A DNA stretch of 34,623 nt from Bacilli bacterium. GTDB taxonomy: Bacteria; Bacillota_I; Bacilli_A; RFN20; CAG-826. A program made the position numbers and the translations under genes. This document shows, one piece after another, positions 9,011 to 16,581 of the stretch (its first letter is position 1; every line of letters starts with the position of its first letter). Where the stretch lies: positions 1 through 34,623 of the forward strand of contig JAKSUW010000010.1 in the NCBI GenBank assembly GCA_024408565.1, given 5' to 3'. Below the pieces are notes generated by a model. It was not told the DNA's origin. It ran no database searches and saw nothing but the letters and a program-made list of their open reading frames with translations.

Positions 9011-10015
9011 TTATTTCTTCGTTGGTTCTGGGATATCTTCGCGAGGAAAAGCGCGGGAAGGTGCATAAGACATTTCGTATTGATATTCATCGTATTCGAC
9101 AAGCATGGGATGCTCAAGATATAACACAGGTACATCAAGGCTATCAGCCGCTTCACTTAAAATTAAGAGTTCACTATAGAAACGGAAAGAAGTAAATCCT
9201 AAATTCTCGGTGGCTTTGCTCGTTTTTGTAAGAATGCCTTCGTAGAAGTAGTTTTTCACCGCTTTATATTTATGACCAAGCGTCGCGTAGTCATCATATT
9301 TACTGTAGGCTTCTTTGATTAAATAACGACCATCTTTAAATTTACCATACACGGCGTCATTATCCTCACCAAAAAGATCAAATTCGATGCCATCGAAATG
9401 CTTGGTAATATAAGTAGTGAACGGCGATAATTGGAAAACATCATCTCTATAATCAGCGTGCTCCACCGTTTGAGTCACTTCTTCTTTTTCCTGATTAATT
9501 TTGGTGGATTTAACTTCTGAATACGTTTTTTGCTGATTGGCTAATGAAGATAAATCCGTATAATCATATGTCTCGACCCGCGAACTATTAGTCTTAATTC
9601 CCCCCGAAATCATTTGCCGTTTATTAACTTCGTAGTTTTTATCGGTTGAAACAATATCGGCTTCATTTTTGGGGTTTTTACAATACTCATCCACCACCTC
9701 TTGGCTCACATAGGAACAGGGGTTTTGTTCTTGATCACCAAAATAGGCGTGTTTTAAATCACGGTATTCCCGTTTTCTTGTGTATTTAGTTGTCAATGCG
9801 TCGGCTTGATACTCTTTAATCGTTCCCCGTAATTTTTGGTATTCAGTTCCTTCATCATCTAAAGGCTCTAATTTTTCTTTACTAAAGGCGCTTTCCATGC
9901 CGATTGGTACATAATTATCACCCGGGAATGGGGATTTTGGCATATCAACCCCACGACCATGACAGGCGATGGCGAACAAGGGAATCAAGAAAAGCGACAA
10001 CATTGACTTTTTCAT
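9011..10015 (-). CDS. Putative lipoprotein, second of a tandem pair
   Basis: 334 residues with a short signal peptide and lipobox FAIAC (Cys18). I do not recognise the family. After the cysteine comes a motif (MPKSPFPGDNYVPIG) that matches the neighbour's FPNPFPNDPYKRIG, and both have a K-Y-(T/I)-x-K segment before a Y-R motif, so the two are diverged paralogues. The mature protein is charged, rich in Tyr, Lys and Asp, without membrane segments. It starts with an ATGA overlap on the upstream paralogue and is followed after three bases by cls. It probably sits on the outer face of the cytoplasmic membrane; its function is unknown. Confidence 0.75.
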   Translation of the reverse strand: MKKSMLSLFLIPLFAIACHGRGVDMPKSPFPGDNYVPIGMESAFSKEKLEPLDDEGTEYQKLRGTIKEYQADALTTKYTRKREYRDLKHAYFGDQEQNPCSYVSQEVVDEYCKNPKNEADIVSTDKNYEVNKRQMISGGIKTNSSRVETYDYTDLSSLANQQKTYSEVKSTKINQEKEEVTQTVEHADYRDDVFQLSPFTTYITKHFDGIEFDLFGEDNDAVYGKFKDGRYLIKEAYSKYDDYATLGHKYKAVKNYFYEGILTKTSKATENLGFTSFRFYSELLILSEAADSLDVPVLYLEHPMLVEYDEYQYEMSYAPSRAFPREDIPEPTKK

Positions 10016-11115
10016 CGGTTATTCTCCCCTGGGTCTGGTAATTTATCAGTGTTATATTGATCAATTTCTTCCGTTTTAAAATGATAGATTGATTCGGTAT
10101 AACCGATGGTAACCGGGCTAATATCCGTAATGGGTACGTTCGGTTGAATTTCTTCACTCGTAATCGAATCTTCTTCATACACCCGTGCTTGATCCACTAA
10201 ATACCAAGATTCTTGCCAAGGTGTAAGCGGGTCAATGGCAACTGATTTTAAGGTTAAACGCGCAACGGCCATCTTGCTATGAACCGCCCGGAACTTCCGA
10301 CCATCGTTGAGTTTGTAGATTCCATCATCTCCATAGGGTGTATCTTCATGACTCACCAAAACTAGATGTCCATCTCTAGTTATGCCCGAGTCAGGAGTGT
10401 CCGTCGGTAATTTAAGATAATCATCTTGCATAATTTGGGTTTCAAACAAATCAAATGGATCGCCTGGTTTACTTTTTTCTCCATCACCATATTTAGCAAT
10501 TAATTTATCTTCAATTTTTGGGTCCGCGGTATTCGTGGTGGTTTTGCTTCTTTCGCTGACACAAAACTCCTCTAAATTTTGCCACGCTTCTAAATTATGC
10601 AAATCGTTGTATTCTTCCGGATAAGATATGCCCGTTGATGGCTTATGTAAATACCAATAGGTATCTTTTTCTTGTTTAACGGCTACATTACCATAAACAT
10701 AGTTTTTAATCGTATCGGCACTACTTTTTAAAATAGCCCGCTTATTAGCCTCATTAGTAAAGCCCTGACTTTGACTATGAAAAACGGTGTCGCTCATTTG
10801 GTTTAAGGAGTCATAACCTTGACGGAATTCGTTGGCAAAGGCTAATTCATAGGAACGATAATGGATTTCTCCATCGCATTTAGTAATGTATTTGTTATAA
10901 AGGGAAGGGTTTTCTCCATCACCAATCGTCCGCGCTAAAACATCCAAATCTTTTGGAGAAATCGGTAAAAGCACTTCTTCATCCGGTGCAATCGTGCGGC
11001 CAATCCGCTTATAAGGATCATTAGGAAAAGGGTTCGGGAAGTCTAAAGAGGAGTGTTTTCCACAGCTAAAAGTTAACGGGATGAGACAAAAAAGAACACT
11101 AAACAACTTCTTCAT
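10012..11115 (-). CDS. Putative lipoprotein, first of a tandem pair
   Basis: 367 residues, beginning MKKLFSVLFCLIPLTFSC: a typical lipoprotein signal with lipobox LTFSC (Cys18). The family is not recognised. It shares the post-cysteine motif D-F/M-P-x-PFP-x-D-x-Y-x-x-IG with the next gene. The rest is hydrophilic and could form a beta-rich domain; no catalytic motif is visible. It is the first gene of the operon that runs on through the paralogue, cls, malQ and rimO. Its promoter probably uses the TATAAT inside an AT-rich inverted repeat just upstream (11128-11147). The TGA stop overlaps the next ATG. Confidence 0.75.
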   Translation of the reverse strand: MKKLFSVLFCLIPLTFSCGKHSSLDFPNPFPNDPYKRIGRTIAPDEEVLLPISPKDLDVLARTIGDGENPSLYNKYITKCDGEIHYRSYELAFANEFRQGYDSLNQMSDTVFHSQSQGFTNEANKRAILKSSADTIKNYVYGNVAVKQEKDTYWYLHKPSTGISYPEEYNDLHNLEAWQNLEEFCVSERSKTTTNTADPKIEDKLIAKYGDGEKSKPGDPFDLFETQIMQDDYLKLPTDTPDSGITRDGHLVLVSHEDTPYGDDGIYKLNDGRKFRAVHSKMAVARLTLKSVAIDPLTPWQESWYLVDQARVYEEDSITSEEIQPNVPITDISPVTIGYTESIYHFKTEEIDQYNTDKLPDPGENNR

Positions 11116-11127
11116 ATAGTTCTATCT

Positions 11128-11147
11128 AAATTATACAAGTATAATTT
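11128..11147 (-). promoter_or_regulatory. AT-rich inverted repeat with an embedded -10 box
   Basis: AAATTATAC and GTATAATTT form a perfect 9-bp inverted repeat around two bases, filling most of the gap between the CarD-family gene and the lipoprotein operon. The minus strand reads TATAAT inside it; the -35 box 17 bases upstream is weak (ATAGCA). It may be promoter plus operator, or a weak hairpin after the CarD gene. Confidence 0.45.
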
Positions 11148-11645
11148 TTATTTGCTATGTTTTTCAATATAGGTCGGGACGTCTTCGAGTTTAATCCCAA
11201 GCGCGATTGCTAACTCTTCGTTTAACAGTCGCTCGCAGAAAGTGGCGAGGTTTTGATCAGTTAAAGGAAGAGATTTTTTCATCTTCGCAAACTCGTTCCG
11301 TTTCATATAGACGGTGTGAGCGACACTGGCTAAAGCGGTTAAATCACCCGATACAATCATATTCTCAAAATAGGTCTTCCGTTTCCGGTTATCATTAATC
11401 CACACCGTTTTACTCCGCCGGATCTTTTTAATTAATAGCTGCGCGTTGCGTTTAGAGATATGCGGGCGAATTTGGGTGGCTTTTTCAACCGGAATCCGGA
11501 TAGTGGAACATTGGGTGTTAAAATAAGGTTTTAAGACGTAGTACTTCGTTTTACCATCACCAAAATCCGCGTTTTCAATCTTTACGACTTTACAAACGCC
11601 TTCGTGCCGATGAACGACACAATCGCCAATGGCAAACTTATTCAT
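11148..11645 (-). CDS. CarD/CdnL-family RNA polymerase-binding regulator
   Basis: 165 residues. The N-terminal Tudor-like CarD domain (FAIGDCVVHRHEGVCKV, then YYVLKPYFN and IRIPVEKA) is the part that contacts the RNA polymerase beta subunit in known members, where it stabilises open complexes, notably at rRNA promoters. The C-terminal half is helical and basic, as in CarD. The ATG at 11645 is preferred over an upstream GTG because the GTG lies inside the ribosome binding site AAAGGTGG. A TATAAT at 11656-11661 is so close to the start that the 5' leader would be only a few bases. It lies between the rpsO terminator and the lipoprotein-cls operon. Confidence 0.85.
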   Translation of the reverse strand: MNKFAIGDCVVHRHEGVCKVVKIENADFGDGKTKYYVLKPYFNTQCSTIRIPVEKATQIRPHISKRNAQLLIKKIRRSKTVWINDNRKRKTYFENMIVSGDLTALASVAHTVYMKRNEFAKMKKSLPLTDQNLATFCERLLNEELAIALGIKLEDVPTYIEKHSK

Positions 11646-11690
11646 AGCCACCTTTATTATATCATAAAAGGGCCATCCCGACTTAACTAC

Positions 11691-11713
11691 AAAAAAAGGA
11701 CCATAGGTCCTTT
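11691..11713 (-). terminator. Intrinsic terminator of rpsO
   Basis: An 8-bp stem (AAAGGACC/GGTCCTTT) with a 3-base loop is followed on the minus strand by an uninterrupted run of seven T, 24 bases after the rpsO stop. Confidence 0.85.
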
Positions 11714-11736
11714 AATTGTTAATTTTTTTAACTACA

Positions 11737-12006
11737 TTATTTCCGTAATTTTAAATCTTTAATCAACTTAATGTAGGCGTCACGGTCATGCTCTTCAAGG
11801 TAATTGAGGAGTGACTTTCTTTGTCCCACGAGTCGCATTAAGCCCCGATGGCTTGAATGATCCTTGTGGTTGTTTTTTAAGTGGAGGGTTAACGCATTAA
11901 TTTGTTCGGTTAATAATGCGATTTGCACTTCCATGCTGCCCGTGTCTTTTTCGTTTTTGGCAAACTTTTTGACGAGGCTCGCTTTCTTTTCCTTACTTAA
12001 GGCCAT
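11737..12006 (-). CDS. rpsO: 30S ribosomal protein S15
   Basis: 89 residues, the standard length. It has the S15 signatures: KFAKNEKDTGSMEVQIALLTEQI at the front, then HLKNNHKDHSSHRGL and LVGQRKSLLNYL, which contact the three-way junction of 16S rRNA helices 20-22. It binds early in assembly of the 30S platform. The gene has its own promoter, a structured leader, a GGAG ribosome binding site and its own terminator, so it is monocistronic. In many Bacillota it follows ribF directly; here a membrane-protein gene stands between them. Confidence 0.97.
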   Translation of the reverse strand: MALSKEKKASLVKKFAKNEKDTGSMEVQIALLTEQINALTLHLKNNHKDHSSHRGLMRLVGQRKSLLNYLEEHDRDAYIKLIKDLKLRK

Positions 12007-12116
12007 GTTTTTTCTCCTTTTATTTTTCTTCGCTACTCCCTAGAAAAGCGTTGGAGATTCGCTTACCCAAGAAATAGTTGCCTAATTAGAATATGCTTTC
12101 TTGTTTAATTTTGCAA
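12007..12116 (-). promoter_or_regulatory. rpsO promoter and possible S15 autoregulatory leader
   Basis: On the minus strand TTGCAA (12116-12111), a 17-base spacer and TATTCT (12093-12088) make a good promoter, with transcription starting near 12081. In the leader AAGCG (12064-12060) can pair with CGCTT (12050-12046). The loop holds CTCC, which can pair with GGAG at 12039-12036, giving an H-type pseudoknot shortly before the ribosome binding site. S15 is known to control its own mRNA through such structures in several bacteria. Its use here is inferred from pairing alone. Confidence 0.5.
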
Positions 12117-12130
12117 CTAAAGAAACGACT

Positions 12131-13105
12131 TTACTCTTTATTTAACTTTGGAAATAAATTTTCTTTTAACGGTAAACACGGTTTAATCTTATGATTAAAG
12201 ATTAACGAGAAAGCTAATAACATCAAATAGGCCATTAAAGAAAAACCAATAATATAGATAATAATAAATACTGGATTAGGCATAAAGGGTTGAATCTGTT
12301 TAAGGATTGGAATCACCGTGGGGAAATGCGAAGAAATATAAAACATGTTAACCACTTGTCCATCAACCCCACTCCGCACCGCTGGTAAGCATTGATAAGT
12401 CGACTCATTAATAACCACCGCGATTAATACCGTCGCGGTAAAAATGGCAAGCGAGGGTAAAAATTGCTTCAGTGTTAATTTCGCCCGTCGGTAATAGGCA
12501 ATATAAATCGCTAGTGCAATCATCACTCCGTGGTGCACCATCGTGTGGATATTAACATAGATGATATCGTTAAAAACCGGGACCGGATAAAAATAATTGG
12601 CTAAGCCACCAAAGACCATAAAGACAATGGAGAAATTTTCCATGATGTCACGGAGCTTACCATCGTTTAATAAAAACACAAACGGCAAGATATAAAAGGG
12701 TAATGAACAAAATTGAAAGGGAAAGCGATTCCACCGATAGGTTTCAGTAAGAACACCATCATTGTAATAATAAAAGTAAGTAAATTGGCCAATCAGTTCT
12801 AAGACAAAAATAATAAACCAGCCCACAAAAATAATTAAACGGTAAGATCTTTCGTTCGCATGGCTAGCAAATTTTAATAAAAGGAAAGTGGCCAGGACCA
12901 AAATCCCTAACCACATCAGATGGAACCAATGGAAAGGCTTTTGAAACTCGCCTTTACTCGCTAAAAGCATCGCTAACGGTTCAACTGGCCCTAATAGTTT
13001 TAGCATTAACAAAGTAAAGAAGAGTCCAAAAACCGCTACGATAGCAAAGAAAACGATTAACCGCCAACGGAGTGAGTCGAAATTCTTAGCTATTTTTTGG
13101 TTCAT
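12131..13105 (-). CDS. YwaF/TIGR02206-like integral membrane protein
   Basis: 324 residues with about eight to nine hydrophobic segments and short polar loops. The segment RWNRFPFQFCSLPFYILPF and the later HTMVHHGVMIAL resemble the conserved parts of the YwaF/TIGR02206 family, whose function is unknown. It is longer than most members because of an extra N-terminal pair of helices. It lies between ribF and rpsO, which are usually adjacent, and has its own promoter (GTGAAA-17-TATAAT). No Shine-Dalgarno sequence precedes the ATG; a short hairpin occupies the leader instead. Family assignment is moderate; it could be another polytopic membrane protein. Confidence 0.65.
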   Translation of the reverse strand: MNQKIAKNFDSLRWRLIVFFAIVAVFGLFFTLLMLKLLGPVEPLAMLLASKGEFQKPFHWFHLMWLGILVLATFLLLKFASHANERSYRLIIFVGWFIIFVLELIGQFTYFYYYNDGVLTETYRWNRFPFQFCSLPFYILPFVFLLNDGKLRDIMENFSIVFMVFGGLANYFYPVPVFNDIIYVNIHTMVHHGVMIALAIYIAYYRRAKLTLKQFLPSLAIFTATVLIAVVINESTYQCLPAVRSGVDGQVVNMFYISSHFPTVIPILKQIQPFMPNPVFIIIYIIGFSLMAYLMLLAFSLIFNHKIKPCLPLKENLFPKLNKE

Positions 13106-13121
13106 ACAACGATAACAAACA

Positions 13122-13177
13122 AACGAACTAAGTTCGTTCCCTAAAAAAATTATACCTTATCCAGTATAGTTTTTCAC
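13122..13177 (-). promoter_or_regulatory. Promoter and leader hairpin of the YwaF-like gene
   Basis: The minus strand has GTGAAA (13177-13172), 17 bases, then TATAAT (13154-13149). The transcript would begin just before a perfect 7-bp inverted repeat, AACGAAC/GTTCGTT with a 3-base loop (13122-13138), which lies 16 bases from the start codon. No ribosome binding site is visible between them. Confidence 0.6.
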
Positions 13178-13182
13178 TAATA

Positions 13183-14064
13183 CTAGCGCTTATTTAAACT
13201 AACGAGGTCGGCGTTAATTTGTTTAATTAATGCTTTCTCGCCACTAAACTTTTTTTCTGGACGGAGAAAATCAATAAATTCGATGTACATTTCTTGGTTA
13301 TATAAATTACCTTTAAAGTGAGGAATATGCACTTCCACAATTGGGATTGATAGTTTATTAACGGTTGGGTGCACTCCGACATTAGCGATGCCTAAACGCG
13401 GAATCCCTAATACATAAGTGATAACTTTATAAACCCCAAACTTCGGAACAACATAATCGTCTAAGATATTGATATTCGCGGTCGGGAAATTTAACGCGGC
13501 TCCCTTTTGAAAACCACGCGTTACTCGTCCACGAATTTGGTATGGGCGGCCTAAATATTCCGCGGCTTTTTTCACTTCACCGCGTTTAATAAAGGAAGCA
13601 ATATCATAACTTGAGATTTTCTTATTGGCTTTCTTCACAAATTTTACAAGATGAACCGGATAATAACGCTTTAAATAGGCGATATTACCTTGCCGGTTTT
13701 TGCCAAAGGCAAAATCGGCACCCGCAAATAGGGCGCTGATATTTAAACGATCAAAAAACTTTTCTTTGAATTGTTCACGGGTAATGTTTTTAAATTGGTT
13801 GTTAAACGGGAAAACGAAAATATAATCCACCCCAAGAACTTTAAATAAGTTCACGCGGGCGCTTAAACTCGTAAGATTCTTTCGTCCTTTGACGTTACTA
13901 TCAAAGGTAATAACCCCAACTTTATCTTCACAATGAATCCGCGCTTCGTTAATCAAGCGTTGATGCGCAATATGGACGCCATCAAAATAGCCTAAACAAA
14001 GCGCTAATTTATCTTTAAGTTTCGGAACATTAGTTAAGGAAGCGTTGATTTTATAAACTTTCAT
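13183..14064 (-). CDS. ribF: Bifunctional riboflavin kinase / FAD synthetase
   Basis: Makes FMN from riboflavin and FAD from FMN. The N-terminal nucleotidyltransferase domain has the signature LGYFDGVHIAHQRLI and later FAGADFAFGKNRQGN. The C-terminal kinase domain begins near GRPYQIRGRVTRGFQKGAALNFPTAN, where the GxxxNFPTAN motif binds substrate. About 293 residues. The start chosen is the ATG at 14064 (MKVYKIN), which overlaps the end of truB by 14 bases; an upstream in-frame start would add 12 residues inside truB that do not look like family sequence. truB-ribF adjacency is conserved in Bacillota. Confidence 0.92.
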   Translation of the reverse strand: MKVYKINASLTNVPKLKDKLALCLGYFDGVHIAHQRLINEARIHCEDKVGVITFDSNVKGRKNLTSLSARVNLFKVLGVDYIFVFPFNNQFKNITREQFKEKFFDRLNISALFAGADFAFGKNRQGNIAYLKRYYPVHLVKFVKKANKKISSYDIASFIKRGEVKKAAEYLGRPYQIRGRVTRGFQKGAALNFPTANINILDDYVVPKFGVYKVITYVLGIPRLGIANVGVHPTVNKLSIPIVEVHIPHFKGNLYNQEMYIEFIDFLRPEKKFSGEKALIKQINADLVSLNKR

Positions 14065-14902
14065 AATGGAATCCACGTTCACAATAATATAACATATCAC
14101 GCTTATTATAAGCGTAAATTGCTACCGCCACGCCTTGATGAGTCATAATGACATAATCATCGTGACAAGCAAGCTTAATCGGTGCCCCGTTTTTAATCTT
14201 TTGATAATCCGGGCATTTAACTTGCTTAAACTTCAAAGCGTCTTTAATTTCAATGACATGCTTTTCTAGTATACATTCAAGTTTCTTACTCTCCGCGATT
14301 TTATATTCCCCGATACCATTACGTTCCAAATTCGATAGATAACCCACTTCATTTAATTTCTTAGCAATATCAACGCCAAGTGAACGGATATAGGTTCCTT
14401 TATCAACTTTCGCGTAGAAGATAATCTGGTTATCTTCGTAGTGAATAAGTTTTATATCATAGATATGTTGAGTGCGCTCTTTAACTTTAACAGCTTGGTT
14501 TTTTCGCGCGTATTTATAAAGCGGTTTCCCTTTTAATTTAATCGCACTATAAATAGGCGGCACTTGTTTAATTTCGCCAAGAAAAGATTCTAAAACTGCA
14601 CGAATTTCTTCTTTGGTGTGTTTTTTCGGCTTCTTTTGTTCAATGACCTTACCCGTCACATCATAAGTATCCGTCATTTTTCCTAACGTTAATTCTGCGA
14701 TATATTCTTTGCTTTGATTTTCTAGATAAGGCAAAATCTTGGTTCCTTCGTTTAGACCAACGATTAATAATCCACTCGCGAATGGATCAAGCGTTCCGGC
14801 GTGACCAACTTTCTTGGTTTTGAATTGGCGTTTTAAAACCCGGATAACATCATATGAGGTCATCCCAACCGCTTTCCGCACTAACAAGATGCCATGTTTC
14901 AT
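14051..14902 (-). CDS. truB: tRNA pseudouridine(55) synthase
   Basis: Isomerises U55 in the T loop of tRNAs. The catalytic motif GHAGTLDPFASGLL carries the Asp nucleophile. KVGHAG, PPIYSAIKLKGKPLYKYAR and the RSLGVDIA segment are further TruB marks, followed by a short C-terminal PUA-like part. 283 residues. It is the first gene of the truB-ribF pair. Only 23 bases separate its ATG from that of the divergent TtcA-like gene; there is no ribosome binding site, and a TATAAT ends seven bases before the ATG, so a leaderless mRNA is likely. Confidence 0.94.
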   Translation of the reverse strand: MKHGILLVRKAVGMTSYDVIRVLKRQFKTKKVGHAGTLDPFASGLLIVGLNEGTKILPYLENQSKEYIAELTLGKMTDTYDVTGKVIEQKKPKKHTKEEIRAVLESFLGEIKQVPPIYSAIKLKGKPLYKYARKNQAVKVKERTQHIYDIKLIHYEDNQIIFYAKVDKGTYIRSLGVDIAKKLNEVGYLSNLERNGIGEYKIAESKKLECILEKHVIEIKDALKFKQVKCPDYQKIKNGAPIKLACHDDYVIMTHQGVAVAIYAYNKRDMLYYCERGFHYESL

Positions 14903-14903
14903 A

Positions 14904-14923
14904 TTTAATATTATAATATTAAA
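14904..14923. promoter_or_regulatory. Perfect 20-bp palindrome acting as a divergent -10 region
   Basis: TTTAATATTATAATATTAAA is its own reverse complement and fills the gap between truB and the TtcA-like gene. It contains TATAAT on both strands (14912-14917 plus; 14915-14910 minus), 8 and 7 bases from the respective ATGs. Neither gene has a Shine-Dalgarno sequence. Confidence 0.6.
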
Positions 14924-14925
14924 CG

Positions 14926-15654
14926 ATGAAGGCGATTCGGATTATTTTAGCGGGCGTTCGTAACGCGGATAAGACTTATCATCTCTTTAAGAAGGGCGAT
15001 AAAATCGTTGTCGGCATTAGTGGCGGCAAAGATTCTTTAGTGCTTTTTTACGCTTTAACGCTCTACCAAAAGTTCGCCCACACCGACTTTAAAATTTATC
15101 CCGTGATGCTTAATCTAGGCTTCCCAAACTTTAACCCCACTAAATTAAAAACTTGGTTTAAAAAACTTGGTTACCCATTAATTATTAATGACGCCAGTAA
15201 CGTTTACCCCATCTTAAAAGCGAACCAAAAACAAAAGAAACATTTACCATGTTCCATTTGTTCAAGAATGAAAAAGGCGATTATTAACGCGGTCGCCAAA
15301 GAATTAAAATGCAATAAAGTCGCGTTCGCGCATCACATGGATGATGCGGTTGAGACTTTATTTATGAATATCTTTTATGCGGGTAAAATCGCTACCTTTG
15401 AACCCAAGATGCATCTAAGTAACGCGAACATTAATTTTATTCGTCCTTTAATCTATTCAAAGGAAATCGATATCGCGCGATGCGCAAAAGAGGAAAAACT
15501 GCCGGTTTTAAAATCCAATTGCCCCGCTGATAAACAAACCAATCGTTACGAAATTAAGAAGTGGCTAATGGCAATTAGTAAAGATAGTCCACTCGTAATG
15601 AAAAACGTTTATACATCACTAAAGAACACTAAACAGATAAAACTTTGGCCGTAA
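14926..15654 (+). CDS. PP-loop ATPase of the TtcA/TilS superfamily (probable tRNA 2-thiolation enzyme)
   Basis: 242 residues. The PP-loop VGISGGKDSL binds ATP and adenylates the substrate. The pattern LPCSICSRMKK (C-x2-C) and the later NCPAD match the TtcA family, which uses an iron-sulfur cluster to thiolate tRNA; AFAHHMDDAVETLF is the usual second motif. The exact target base cannot be told from sequence; TtcA acts on C32, and relatives act on other positions. It is the only plus-strand gene within the truB-to-rbfA region and splits an otherwise conserved gene order. Start and promoter are unusual: no ribosome binding site, and a TATAAT eight bases before the ATG. Confidence 0.85.
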   Translation: MKAIRIILAGVRNADKTYHLFKKGDKIVVGISGGKDSLVLFYALTLYQKFAHTDFKIYPVMLNLGFPNFNPTKLKTWFKKLGYPLIINDASNVYPILKANQKQKKHLPCSICSRMKKAIINAVAKELKCNKVAFAHHMDDAVETLFMNIFYAGKIATFEPKMHLSNANINFIRPLIYSKEIDIARCAKEEKLPVLKSNCPADKQTNRYEIKKWLMAISKDSPLVMKNVYTSLKNTKQIKLWP

Positions 15655-15672
15655 TTAGTCAAAATTACTTTA

Positions 15673-16164
15673 TTAGTCCATAGCCACAAACATGGCTTGG
15701 ATTCCGTTTTTATCAGTCGAACTAGTAATTGCAATGCTAACTTTGTCATCTATTTTTGGGTTTTCGACACAATAAATCACATCAAAAAGAACAGTCTCAT
15801 CATCTTTAGGCAACGCGAATTTATTTTTGATGTTCTCGGGTGAGTCATTCATAAAATTTAGAATGCCGCCATCGTATTTAGTAAGTGTAGTATCATTAAA
15901 TGTTACTTCGACCGGTTGTTTTACATCAATGATGTGGGAATACCCTTCTTTTGAGTCGAGAAAAATCAAAGCAGACATATTCGTCACAGCCTTTTCAACG
16001 AGTGAAATTTTAAAGGTGATTTTCTCTCCTTTCTTGGCATCAAAACTATCAGAAATCAAACCCATGTCTCCCCACTTGTTAATATTAATGATTTTATCTC
16101 CACCACCACACGCGGTAACTAAAAAAGCCGCTCCTAATAATGGAATAATTTTATTTCTAAGCAT
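15673..16164 (-). CDS. Small putative lipoprotein
   Basis: 163 residues. Signal peptide MLRNKIIPLLGAAFLVTAC has lipobox LVTAC (Cys19), followed by GGGDK. I do not recognise the mature part: about 140 residues with alternating hydrophobic and polar positions, suggesting a beta-sandwich (for example KKGEKITFKISLVEKAV and KVSIAITSS). It has its own promoter and a strong AGGAGG ribosome binding site. It lies downstream of rbfA on the same strand, where truB would normally follow. The signal-plus-CGGG start resembles the lipoprotein at 28757-29359, but the mature proteins do not align obviously. Confidence 0.75.
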   Translation of the reverse strand: MLRNKIIPLLGAAFLVTACGGGDKIININKWGDMGLISDSFDAKKGEKITFKISLVEKAVTNMSALIFLDSKEGYSHIIDVKQPVEVTFNDTTLTKYDGGILNFMNDSPENIKNKFALPKDDETVLFDVIYCVENPKIDDKVSIAITSSTDKNGIQAMFVAMD

Positions 16165-16193
16165 AAAAATCCTCCTTGCTTAAACTAACTCAA

Positions 16194-16222
16194 GAATAAT
16201 CTTTACGAAAAAAAAAAGTCAA
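16194..16222 (-). promoter_or_regulatory. Promoter of the small lipoprotein gene
   Basis: The minus strand has TTGACT (16222-16217) directly after the rbfA stop, a 17-base spacer that begins with a long T-run, and TTATTC (16199-16194); TATTCT one base later is an alternative -10. The T-run (ten T) has no stem before it, so it is not clearly a terminator for rbfA. Confidence 0.6.
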
Positions 16223-16579
16223 TTATCTTTTCTTCTTCATACGGTTAAGCGCCCGCTCATCTTTTTTGAGTAATTCGTTCATTTTTTCATCGATGATGAA
16301 ACGCTCATCATAAATAAAACGAATCTCAGGCGTTTTATATAAAGAAATTTTTTGGGCTAGTTCATGGCGAAAGTACGGAGCCATCTGGGTAAGCTTTGCG
16401 AATGATTTCTTTTGATCCTTCGCGTTTAAAAACGAAACATAAACTTTCGCAAAACTATAATCATTCGTGACTTCGATCTTATTCACCGAAACAAAACCAA
16501 TCTTCGCGTTCGCCGCTTTTAAAACAATATCGCGGATATCGCGGTCAATCATCGCTTTGATTCTTGGCTTCCGGTCCAT
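16223..16579 (-). CDS. rbfA: Ribosome-binding factor A
   Basis: 118 residues, a normal length. RbfA helps mature the 5' end of 16S rRNA in late 30S assembly. The single KH-like domain shows the family pattern: DIVLKAANAKIGFVSVNKIEVTNDYSFAKVYVSF, then a helix with FRHELAQKISLYKTPEIRFIYDE. A basic tail (RALNRMKKKR) ends the protein. It starts two bases after the infB stop and is the last clear member of the rimP-nusA-infB-rbfA operon. Confidence 0.94.
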   Translation of the reverse strand: MDRKPRIKAMIDRDIRDIVLKAANAKIGFVSVNKIEVTNDYSFAKVYVSFLNAKDQKKSFAKLTQMAPYFRHELAQKISLYKTPEIRFIYDERFIIDEKMNELLKKDERALNRMKKKR

Positions 16580-16581
16580 AA

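Noticed and set aside
14912-14917. Phase-variable invertible promoter at the truB palindrome
   Set aside because: No recombinase gene and no separated inverted repeats flank it; a simple palindrome does not need inversion.
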